Part shown: positions 7,439-13,516 of the stretch, one piece after another
Position numbering within the stretch: the first letter of the stretch is position 1
Layout of the letters: the number at the start of each line of letters is the position of its first letter
Source of the DNA: Bacteroidota bacterium
Lineage (GTDB): Bacteria; Bacteroidota; Rhodothermia; Rhodothermales; UBA10348
Direction of reading: 5' to 3'
DNA length: 14,059 nt
Assembly (NCBI GenBank): GCA_004356265.1
Contig: SMXK01000143.1
Span: 1-14,059, forward strand
Program-made: the position numbers and the translations under genes
Notes under the pieces: model-generated
Databases searched by the model: none
Seen by the model: the letters and a program-made list of their open reading frames with translations, nothing else
What the model was told of the DNA's origin: nothing

Positions 7439-8096
7439 CCGGTTCAAGCCCCATCTCTTTAATCACTCGTCGAATACCATGCTCAAAAATTCTGGCGCCG
7501 CCCTGTGACGGGTGCCTGATATACTCCGCCTGAATCCCAATTCGCCCAAGCGCATTTTCGGCTTTCCGCCCAACCGCCAGGATTTTTTCCGGAGCAGCCC
7601 ATTCTACGACCTCTTTCAGCAGGGGCAAAAAAGCATTCACTTCACTCTGTCTGGGCGTCCGAATGGAGTCCGGTTTGCCGGGATGAAAAGGATGCATCGG
7701 TACGGTGTTCCAAGTCAAAATACTTTTCCAGTACGGCTCCAGAACTCGCCAGTAGATGGACGCGCTGTACTCCGAAAACGGTTCGTCCCGGGTTGTAGAT
7801 CTGTGACCGAACCCGGGGAAGGCCGGATCTGTCAACTGCGCTTCGCTCGTGATTGGTACACCCGAAAACCGGCAACCCCAGGGGCCGGGCGCCTCAAGAA
7901 GTAAAAATAATCGGGTTCCTTCCTCGTGGTCGTGCTCCTCCAGATACCGCTTCAGATTTTGTATTCGAACAGCAGGCGCGCCCGGCTTGTCCCACACTTC
8001 ATGGCGATTTTGATACGGATTGAACAGCCCTGCGCTGGATGCCGATCTGACTACCAGACGTTCTACGGTTTGCCAGATATTCACGGTTGTTGACAC
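7431..8096 (-). CDS. Uracil-DNA glycosylase superfamily protein
   Basis: This is a 221-residue member of the uracil-DNA glycosylase fold superfamily, predicted to remove uracil or another damaged base from DNA to start base-excision repair. It does not match family 1 (Ung). Readable motifs are LLEAPGPWGCRFSGVPITSE (66-85, equivalent to motif A, the water-activating loop), WNTVPMHPFHPGKPDS (129-144), LAVGRKAENALGRIG (173-187) and RHPSQGGA (194-201, equivalent to the HPS minor-groove loop). Proteins with this pattern are known from several bacterial phyla but I know of no characterised member, so the base specificity is open. Start is a GTG with no clear ribosome site. The stop codon lies inside an 8-nt overlap with rarA. 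It is divergent from citrate synthase across 75 bp. Confidence 0.82.
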   Translation of the reverse strand: MSTTVNIWQTVERLVVRSASSAGLFNPYQNRHEVWDKPGAPAVRIQNLKRYLEEHDHEEGTRLFLLLEAPGPWGCRFSGVPITSEAQLTDPAFPGFGHRSTTRDEPFSEYSASIYWRVLEPYWKSILTWNTVPMHPFHPGKPDSIRTPRQSEVNAFLPLLKEVVEWAAPEKILAVGRKAENALGRIGIQAEYIRHPSQGGARIFEHGIRRVIKEMGLEPDE

Positions 8097-8119
8097 GAAT
8101 ACACTCTATATCTCAAAAT
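8090..8119 (+). promoter_or_regulatory. Possible promoter for citrate synthase
   Basis: A perfect TTGACA (8090-8095) overlaps the start codon of the divergent glycosylase gene and points at citrate synthase. The best -10 match is CAAAAT (8114-8119) at an 18-nt spacing, only four of six bases. A TATATC at 8107-8112 is too close. A start near 8126 would leave a leader of about 45 nt with no Shine-Dalgarno sequence. The -35 box is good but the -10 box is poor. Confidence 0.3.
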
Positions 8120-8171
8120 CTTTCTGCCTTTCTCCCCGTTGAAGGTAGCTCCAAAGTGACAACCAAATTAT

Positions 8172-9446
8172 ATGAAGACAGCAAAACTTACGCTCGACGA
8201 CTGGGCCGTCGAACTGCCCGTAACTGTGGGCTCCGAAGGAGAAGTCGGAATTGGAATTCAGAAGCTCCGGGCACAAACCGGAGCAATTACTCTGGATTCA
8301 GGATACGGTAACACGGGGTCCTGCGAAAGCGAAATAACGTTCATCGACGGCGAAAAAGGAATTCTCAGGTATCGCGGATATTCGATTGAAGACCTGGCGC
8401 AAAATGCCACTTTTCTAGAAGTCGCCTACCTCCTGGTTTTCGGCAAACTTCCTTCGGAAGATCAGCTCTCAGGGTTTAATAGTGAGTTGACGAAGCATAG
8501 TCTGCTGCACGAAGACATGAAAAAGTTCTTCGAAGGATATCCGCCGAACGCCCCTCCGATGAGTGTGTTGTCCACCATCGTTGCTTCACTGTCCGCGTAT
8601 TACGCACCGGGTGAAAACGAAGCCGAGTTGCAGCTGAACATCGTTCGCCTGCTGGCTAAGCTGAAAACAGTCGCCGCATTTTCGTACAAAAAATCAATCG
8701 GCCAGCCCTATATCTACCCCCGGAATGATCTCGGGTATTGTGCAGACTTTCTGCACATGATGTTCGCTGTGCCATCCGAGGACTACACAGTATCCCCGCT
8801 GGTCGCGAAAACGCTGGATATGTTGTTGATCCTTCACGCAGACCATGAGCAGAATTGCTCAACGTCGACGGTCCGGATGGTTGGAAGCAGCGACGCCAAT
8901 TTGTTTGCGTCAATTTCGGCTGGTATCAGCGCACTGAGCGGGCCACTTCATGGTGGCGCCAATACGGCGGTGATTAACATGCTCGAAAAAATTCAGGCCG
9001 ATGGTGGCAATGTCCGCAAATACGTGGAATTGGCTCAGGACAAAACATCCGATTTTCGTTTGATGGGTTTTGGACATCGTGTTTATAAGAATTTCGATCC
9101 TCGAGCGAGAGTCATTAAGGACCTCACGCACAGTGTCCTCGAAGAACTCGGCGTTGATGATCCGCTCCTGGATATTGCTCTCAAGTTGGAACGAATCGCT
9201 CTCGAAGAAGACTATTTCGTCGATCGGAAACTCTATCCGAACGTGGACTTTTACAGCGGTATTCTTTACCGCGCCATGGGAATACCGACTAACATGTTTA
9301 CGGTCATGTTCTCAATCGGTCGATTACCGGGCTGGATTGCACAGTGGATGGAGATGAAAAATGATCCAGGGAAACGAATCTACAGGCCGCGGCAAATTTA
9401 TACGGGTCCTACGGAGCAAAAGTGGGTATCGATCGATGATCGGTAA
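8172..9446 (+). CDS. gltA: Citrate synthase (type II, hexameric-type)
   Basis: This enzyme condenses acetyl-CoA and oxaloacetate to citrate, the entry step of the TCA cycle, in the cytoplasm. The 424 residues match E. coli GltA (427) in length and layout. The beta-rich N-terminal domain includes the RYRGYSIEDLA segment (67-77), typical of the type II class. Active-site residues map directly: H225 in LHADHEQNCST, H260 in GPLHGGAN, H302 in GFGHRVYKN, D359 in NVDFYSG, and R384 in SIGRLPGW. These correspond to E. coli H229, H264, H305, D362 and R387. The C-terminal RPRQIYTGP (405-413) is also conserved. It appears to be a single-gene unit, with a divergent glycosylase gene before it and the convergent RoxA gene 19 bp after it. 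No Shine-Dalgarno sequence precedes the ATG. Confidence 0.97.
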   Translation: MKTAKLTLDDWAVELPVTVGSEGEVGIGIQKLRAQTGAITLDSGYGNTGSCESEITFIDGEKGILRYRGYSIEDLAQNATFLEVAYLLVFGKLPSEDQLSGFNSELTKHSLLHEDMKKFFEGYPPNAPPMSVLSTIVASLSAYYAPGENEAELQLNIVRLLAKLKTVAAFSYKKSIGQPYIYPRNDLGYCADFLHMMFAVPSEDYTVSPLVAKTLDMLLILHADHEQNCSTSTVRMVGSSDANLFASISAGISALSGPLHGGANTAVINMLEKIQADGGNVRKYVELAQDKTSDFRLMGFGHRVYKNFDPRARVIKDLTHSVLEELGVDDPLLDIALKLERIALEEDYFVDRKLYPNVDFYSGILYRAMGIPTNMFTVMFSIGRLPGWIAQWMEMKNDPGKRIYRPRQIYTGPTEQKWVSIDDR

Positions 9447-9465
9447 CATTCAATGGGAGCGTGCC

Positions 9466-9487
9466 TCACTTCTGCAGCATGAAGTGG
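9466..9487. terminator. Weak hairpin at the gltA/roxA convergent junction
   Basis: CACTTC (9467-9472) pairs with GAAGTG (9481-9486) around an 8-nt loop, and a G-T pair at 9466/9487 extends the stem. It covers the roxA stop codon and last codons and lies about 20 nt after the gltA stop. No U-tract follows on either strand. The stem is short and may be chance; it is listed because the 19-bp convergent gap contains no other terminator candidate. Confidence 0.25.
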
Positions 9488-10644
9488 TCGTCATTAAGGA
9501 GTTTTCGTAACAGGTCAACAGCAGCGTCATGAGTTGTTGATCCGGGGGCCGGGATATCTGTACCTGTAATCCCAGGTTGCCTGCAAAGCGCAGCTACGAA
9601 CGCTTCAAGCTCTGATGGTACGTCAATTGATTCCCCGCTGACATATAAAACGAGCTGACCGCTCGTGAGCCGATCATACGCAACCCGGGAAACCGACCGT
9701 GCCATGAGCCGAGAGCCCGTGGCAAGCGCGTCATTGATTTCCTCTGAGGAAATGGATGCGGACTCGGTCGGCTCGATGTATTGTGCCTCCGTGAGGTGTT
9801 CTCCGAGCCACCGCTCGAATTGAGCATCGTCCGATAATACGTCGGTCAGCGCGCGCCGGGCGAATTCTTTAATTTGAGCATCGATCGCGCCCGGCGAGTG
9901 GGATAATTCCCGATTTCCGTCTGAAAAGAACGTCTCGTCGGCAGATGCCGTCGACATCAGGTGGTCCAGAAAACCTGTCAGGATACCTTCTTTTGAAGGC
10001 GCCCGGCAGCCTATGGAGTAGGTTATACAATCTTCCAGGGCAACTCCAAAATGAGCAATGCGCGGAGGGAGATATAACATGTCGCCAGGTCCAACTACCC
10101 ACTCCTCGTCCGCCTCGAAATTAAGGAGTACACTCACATCCAGGTCAGGGATCAACTGCACATCCTCCACCGGAGTAGAATTGATCTGCCACCGGCGCTT
10201 TCCACTACCCTGCAGAAGAAACACGTCGTAATTGTCGATGTGGGCACCAACACCTCCTGCTCCGGGTGCATACGAAATCATGATATCGTCGAGCCGCCAG
10301 TTCGGCAGGAAGTTCACGACCTCGAGCATTCGGCCGACCTCAGGATGCAGGCGATCCATGTTCTGGACCAGAAGGGCCCAATGAGAGCTTGGCAATTCGT
10401 TCAACTCTTGCGGGTCGAAAGGGCCGAACCGAAGCTCCCACGGATAATCTCCGCCCTCTTCGAGAATGAGCCGGCCCTCAACGTCGTCCTGGCAAGATAT
10501 GCTTTTCAGATCGTCCGGCGTAACCGGCGACACAAAACCGGGCCAGGCGTTTCGTACAAAGAGGGGTTTCTTCTGCCAGTATTCGGCCAGAAATTCTTCC
10601 GTCGAAATATCTCCGAAAAGTGATGAGGGGATGTCCAGTAACAT
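9466..10644 (-). CDS. roxA: JmjC/cupin oxygenase, RoxA (YcfD)-type ribosomal protein uL16 arginine hydroxylase
   Basis: This is an Fe(II)- and 2-oxoglutarate-dependent oxygenase. E. coli RoxA hydroxylates an arginine of ribosomal protein L16. This 392-residue protein follows the E. coli protein (373) along its length. The iron triad is H135 and D137 in GVGAHIDNYDVF, plus H198 in LPPRIAHFG. Other shared stretches are EYWQKKPLFV (21-30), LPNWRLDDIMISY (113-125), QGSGKRRW (145-152), GPGDMLYLPP (185-194) and YSIGCRAPS (209-217). A helical dimerisation region and a winged-helix-like C-terminus (about 285-392) follow. It is the last gene of the seven-gene minus run, 28 bp after the zinc-ribbon gene. 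A 6-bp hairpin (9467-9472 with 9481-9486) covers its last codons and stop. Substrate assignment is by homology; no residue seen here contradicts it. Confidence 0.92.
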   Translation of the reverse strand: MLLDIPSSLFGDISTEEFLAEYWQKKPLFVRNAWPGFVSPVTPDDLKSISCQDDVEGRLILEEGGDYPWELRFGPFDPQELNELPSSHWALLVQNMDRLHPEVGRMLEVVNFLPNWRLDDIMISYAPGAGGVGAHIDNYDVFLLQGSGKRRWQINSTPVEDVQLIPDLDVSVLLNFEADEEWVVGPGDMLYLPPRIAHFGVALEDCITYSIGCRAPSKEGILTGFLDHLMSTASADETFFSDGNRELSHSPGAIDAQIKEFARRALTDVLSDDAQFERWLGEHLTEAQYIEPTESASISSEEINDALATGSRLMARSVSRVAYDRLTSGQLVLYVSGESIDVPSELEAFVAALCRQPGITGTDIPAPGSTTHDAAVDLLRKLLNDDHFMLQK

Positions 10645-10672
10645 GTTGTACAGAATAAATTGAGTCTGACGG

Positions 10673-10846
10673 TCAGAAAAATCGTCGCAGGATATACAGC
10701 AACGGAAGAATCATAAGAAAAGCGAACAACCACGCCATCCAGCGCCGGGAAGAGCTTTCCTGCGGGAACTCATATCCGCAATACGAGCATTCTGTCAGCT
10801 CGCTGTCAACGTTCAGTGCACACGCGGGACATTCCTTTTCAGCCAT
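10673..10846 (-). CDS. 57-residue zinc-ribbon protein with a C-terminal membrane helix
   Basis: This small gene encodes 57 residues. The N-terminal half has two Cys pairs, CPAC (6-9) and CSYC (20-23), spaced as in a rubredoxin-like zinc knuckle that would bind one zinc ion. The second half is a short linker, a basic pair (RR, 34-35), a hydrophobic helix from about W36 to L53 and a final RRFF. This predicts an inner-membrane anchor with the ribbon probably in the cytoplasm (positive-inside rule at both ends is ambiguous). Its ATG overlaps the stop of the DJ-1 gene by one base (TGATG), which argues strongly for coupled translation. GGAG lies about 11 nt upstream of the start, inside the preceding gene. 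RoxA follows 28 bp later. The function is unknown; such zinc-ribbon micro-proteins are often adaptors or remnants of larger families. Confidence 0.8.
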   Translation of the reverse strand: MAEKECPACALNVDSELTECSYCGYEFPQESSSRRWMAWLFAFLMILPLLYILRRFF

Positions 10847-11406
10847 CAGTTACTCGCTCCATCAGAATTCACAACTACATGTGGGACCGATTCAACATTC
10901 CACTCCCACACAAGCCCTTCTGCGGTTTCAACGGCGTCGTCTCGACCAAACAATAACTCAGTCAAATACAGGGCAGGTTCGTAACTCATTCCACCCCCGA
11001 CCGACGTGATAAATTTGCCATCGTGTACAAAACGAGCGTCGTAACGAACATCAATCAACGGATATCGCTCGGAAAAAACATCCCGGTCGCCCGGAAACGT
11101 GGTAGCCATCAATCCATCAAGAGCCCCAGTTTCTGCGAGCGGAAACGCTCCGTCACATAATGTTATAACGTACTTAGCATCAGCAACAGCCTGGCGTAAC
11201 CAGGATTGGTAACGTTCGTTTTCGAGGTCGCGATTCATACTTCCACCGGTACTTGGAATGATCAGAATGTCGTATGGTGCCATCAGTTCGGAATTGAAAA
11301 CATCTTCTGTGACTACAAACGCGGCAGAAAGAATATCTTCGCTCGTTAACGAGGCACGAGGCACTCGGTCGTATTCATAAGGAATGTCCTGCCCATCTCT
11401 TTTCAC
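10846..11406 (-). CDS. DJ-1/PfpI-family (class I glutamine amidotransferase-like) protein, apparently lacking its N-terminus
   Basis: The 186 residues match the DJ-1/PfpI fold, in the form also found at the head of some AraC-like regulators. YDILIIPSTGG (45-55) is the strand and loop before the elbow. VITLCDGAF (80-88) is the nucleophile elbow with C84. LAETGALDGLMATTFPGDRD (90-109) and DGKFITSVGGG (129-139) are also typical. Family members normally begin with a beta strand, helix and second strand of about 35-45 residues that carry the acidic partner of the cysteine; here the reading frame starts after that point. The start is a GTG within a 4-nt overlap (GTGA) with the DUF4287 gene, with no ribosome site, and the same frame is closed by a stop 99 bases upstream. 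It may be a truncated, non-catalytic or decaying gene. The 3' end overlaps the zinc-ribbon gene by one base. Confidence 0.72.
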   Translation of the reverse strand: MKRDGQDIPYEYDRVPRASLTSEDILSAAFVVTEDVFNSELMAPYDILIIPSTGGSMNRDLENERYQSWLRQAVADAKYVITLCDGAFPLAETGALDGLMATTFPGDRDVFSERYPLIDVRYDARFVHDGKFITSVGGGMSYEPALYLTELLFGRDDAVETAEGLVWEWNVESVPHVVVNSDGASN

Positions 11407-11933
11407 ACTGGAATCAGTCCGTCTGTAGCAATTAATCTGTCCGGTAAAACGTCCGTGTACCCCTCCGGGGCAAGTCCCACGTCAATCCGCGAAAGTGTTG
11501 CAGGTTTTATCTGTGCAAAAACCCGATTTCTGTAGGCCGGCACAAAGGTTTTTGTCGGCGACAAACGAACATCGTCCCCCAGTTCGGCAATACGCGAGAT
11601 CAAAACGTCGTGCATGGGCCGGAGATGGGATTTTTTTCCATTGTACATGGTGCTTACAAAATCGACAGCCATGGTCAAATAGTGGTCTTCGTCATATTTT
11701 TCCGGATCCTGCCCAGTGGCGGCGCCGGCGACCCGATTTGCGGTCGTCCCTCCCAGATCATGATTTGATTTTAGCCAGACCACGGTTTCTTTCTGACCGG
11801 TAGGCCCACCCGCGGAAATTACGTTCTTCCACTCTGCCAGAGTTTTGCCGGTCCGATCCGGAAGGTTTCTGAGCATAGTCGCGACATAAGAAACCGTCGG
11901 ATGCGTGCTGTACATACTTCGGTCGTTCTTCAT
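11403..11933 (-). CDS. DUF4287-DUF5655 protein, apparently shortened at the C-terminus
   Basis: This is a 176-residue soluble protein. Residues 15-70 carry the DUF4287 pattern, with TMLRNLPDRTGKTLAEW (19-35) and VVWLKSNHDLGG (51-62). Residues 85-160 carry the DUF5655 pattern, with MYNGKKSHLRPMHDVL (96-111), SPTKTFVPAYRNRVFAQI (125-142) and RIDVGLAPEG (149-158). Both domains are uncharacterised to my knowledge. Relatives normally continue for about 30 more residues with a Met/Cys-Thr/Ser-His-Arg-Val motif and a final helix. Here the chain stops right after DRLIATDGLIPV, exactly where the DJ-1 frame begins. The start ATG overlaps the cyclophilin stop by 4 nt (ATGA) and the end overlaps the DJ-1 gene by 4 nt, so it looks translated within the run. 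Domain calls are from pattern memory. Confidence 0.75.
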   Translation of the reverse strand: MKNDRSMYSTHPTVSYVATMLRNLPDRTGKTLAEWKNVISAGGPTGQKETVVWLKSNHDLGGTTANRVAGAATGQDPEKYDEDHYLTMAVDFVSTMYNGKKSHLRPMHDVLISRIAELGDDVRLSPTKTFVPAYRNRVFAQIKPATLSRIDVGLAPEGYTDVLPDRLIATDGLIPV

Positions 11934-12598
11934 TCTGACTCTTGTCGGTCGATCGATTTTATGATTACAGGATCTATAAGTGTTTGTCCTTCGGTCGGTA
12001 ACGACTGAATTTTTAGCACCACCGACATCCCTGAGATGACGCGGCCGAAGGCCGCGAATCCCTGGCCATCAGGATTTCTTTTACCGCCATAGTCAAGTGA
12101 CGGTTGGTTTCCAATACAGATAAAGAAGGATGATGTCGCAGTATCCGGGCCGCCTCGCGCCATCGAAATCGTTCCGTCCAGATGTCTGAGCCCGGTGTCC
12201 GAAGTTTTTTCAAGTGAGATCGGGTCGCGCATCTCATCCCGTCGCTCACGGTTTGAACCACCCTGCAACACCTCGATCCGAATTGAATCCGACGGCTGAT
12301 TATCCGGAGTCACAGCACGAAAAAAGGTGCCGCCTGTATAATACCCATCGTCTACGTAACGAAGAAAATTTGCCGCGGTGATGGGTGCTCGAAGTGTATC
12401 TATCTCCAGTATTATCTGACCATACGCCGTTTCCATGGCAAGCAAAACATAGCCGGGAGACGTTACCGGGTCTGTACTGTCACTCGGGCCGTCGCGCGGC
12501 CCGTAAAACCCGGCCACAACCAATACGACAGTAGAAACCGCGGTCAACATCACCACCCCTGCCAGCAGTCCCGGAATCAGGTTGATTACTGCTCTCAT
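11930..12598 (-). CDS. Cyclophilin-type peptidyl-prolyl cis-trans isomerase, membrane-anchored
   Basis: This protein catalyses cis-trans isomerisation of Xaa-Pro bonds and probably helps fold exported proteins. Of 222 residues, about 11-32 form one hydrophobic segment without a clear cleavage site. The cyclophilin domain (about 50-220) would therefore be anchored to the outer face of the inner membrane. Domain motifs: ANFLRYVDDGYYTGGTFFRA (76-95) with the catalytic Arg at 94, LQGG (111-114), HLDGTISMARGGPDTATSSF (139-158), FICIGNQPSLDYGG (159-172) and FAAFGRVISGM (181-191). The acidic spacer after the helix (DGPSDSTDP, 36-44) looks like a linker. It starts 4 bp after the small membrane-protein gene and overlaps the DUF4287 gene by 4 nt (ATGA), so it lies inside one transcription unit. 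Confidence 0.92.
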   Translation of the reverse strand: MRAVINLIPGLLAGVVMLTAVSTVVLVVAGFYGPRDGPSDSTDPVTSPGYVLLAMETAYGQIILEIDTLRAPITAANFLRYVDDGYYTGGTFFRAVTPDNQPSDSIRIEVLQGGSNRERRDEMRDPISLEKTSDTGLRHLDGTISMARGGPDTATSSFFICIGNQPSLDYGGKRNPDGQGFAAFGRVISGMSVVLKIQSLPTEGQTLIDPVIIKSIDRQESE

Positions 12599-12602
12599 GG
12601 AT

Positions 12603-12848
12603 TTATTGAAGTTGCGCTCCCAATTCGTCCAACAAAGCCTGCCGAGCTTCGTCCGTCAGATCTGCTCCCGTTTGGTCCAGCTGCTTCGCTTGCCTCCGAG
12701 ATTTCGACGTGTTCTCCGGATGCCGGCCCAAAACGAACGCTGGATTAGATTCGCTGACCTTTCTTGCCTGGTCCAGATGATCCAGAATAACGGCCGTCGT
12801 GATCCCGGCGGCGATACCGTATAAAATTCCCCTTAATAATCGAATCAT
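12603..12848 (-). CDS. Small single-pass membrane protein of unknown function
   Basis: This is an 81-residue protein I do not recognise. Residues 5-24 form one hydrophobic, Gly/Ala-rich helix (LLRGILYGIAAGITTAVILD) behind a positively charged start (R3, R6), consistent with an N-in, C-out anchor. The remainder is polar and probably largely helical or disordered, ending in DLTDEARQALLDELGAQLQ, an amphipathic helix. There is no cysteine and no known motif. It is credible as a gene because it fits between yceI (11 bp before) and the cyclophilin gene (4 bp after) on the same strand. A role as a partner or anchor for the neighbouring extracytoplasmic proteins is possible, but nothing in the sequence shows it. 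Confidence 0.65.
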   Translation of the reverse strand: MIRLLRGILYGIAAGITTAVILDHLDQARKVSESNPAFVLGRHPENTSKSRRQAKQLDQTGADLTDEARQALLDELGAQLQ

Positions 12849-12859
12849 GTTGTTGCTGT

Positions 12860-13516
12860 TTAATCTATAAATGTACCCGCAAGCCGTACGGATACGGAAA
12901 TTTCGTCGCCCACCAGAGCATCCATTATTCGTCCGAATTCCAGATCGAATTCCTCCCGACTGAATATAAATGTAGCCTCGATTATGATCGATCGGTTTCC
13001 TGAGTTACTCACTTGCTGAGACAATGTATATGGAAACTGAATGGTCCTCGTCTGCCCGGCGATGGTAAGTTCACCAGTCGCCACTCCTTCTTGCGCCGCG
13101 TCAACCGGGGGTGCGAATGTTGCACTTGTAAATTCGATCGACGGAAACCGATCCGTATCCAGGAATTCATCGGATCGAATGCTTTCATCGCGTGATTGGT
13201 TGCCGGTGTCGATGGTTCGAGATTCGATTGATATTTTAGCCGAGACGGGTGTTTCGGACGTCAGATCAACCTCAATAAATCCCGTAGCGCCGGATATCTC
13301 GCCTGTCACATTAAGCATTCCAAGGTGCTCCACTGTAAACGAGAACGACGACGCGTCCGCGTCAATTGTATATGTGACGACCTGTGCCGTGGCGCTTCGA
13401 GTTGCCGGCATCGCCATCAGAATTACCACCATTACCAACCCACATCGCCTGATCGACTTGTATATTCGAGACGACAATTCCCTCTTTGCAGATAATGCTG
13501 AAATAAAGACCGACAT
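12860..13516 (-). CDS. YceI-family secreted lipid-binding-like protein
   Basis: YceI proteins are periplasmic or secreted lipocalin-like beta barrels; a Thermus homologue binds a polyisoprenoid. From the ATG used here there are 218 residues. The signal peptide has a basic stretch (SIRRC), a hydrophobic core (GLVMVVILMAMP) and a likely cleavage after ATRSATA. The mature domain shows TYTIDADASSFSFTVEHLGM, then GATGFIEVDL, SRDESIRSDEFLDTDRFPSI (the most conserved YceI segment), GELTIAGQTRTIQFP and a closing RLAGTFID. The start is uncertain. This ATG shares CATG with the divergent gene's ATG. A TTG at 13477 after AGAGGG would give a more ordinary signal peptide, and the frame stays open upstream to 13648. 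It heads the seven-gene minus run, with the small membrane protein 11 bp downstream. Confidence 0.87.
   Translation of the reverse strand: MSVFISALSAKRELSSRIYKSIRRCGLVMVVILMAMPATRSATAQVVTYTIDADASSFSFTVEHLGMLNVTGEISGATGFIEVDLTSETPVSAKISIESRTIDTGNQSRDESIRSDEFLDTDRFPSIEFTSATFAPPVDAAQEGVATGELTIAGQTRTIQFPYTLSQQVSNSGNRSIIIEATFIFSREEFDLEFGRIMDALVGDEISVSVRLAGTFID

Noticed and set aside
9428..9437. Palindrome ATCGATCGAT near the end of citrate synthase.
   Set aside because: It lies inside the coding sequence, is made of common codons and has no partner copy; most likely chance.
10667..10679. Inverted repeat TCTGAC-G-GTCAGA at the 3' end of the zinc-ribbon gene, next to an A-run.
   Set aside because: The loop is too small and the T-run on the transcribed strand precedes the stem, so it does not fit a terminator for the minus-strand genes.
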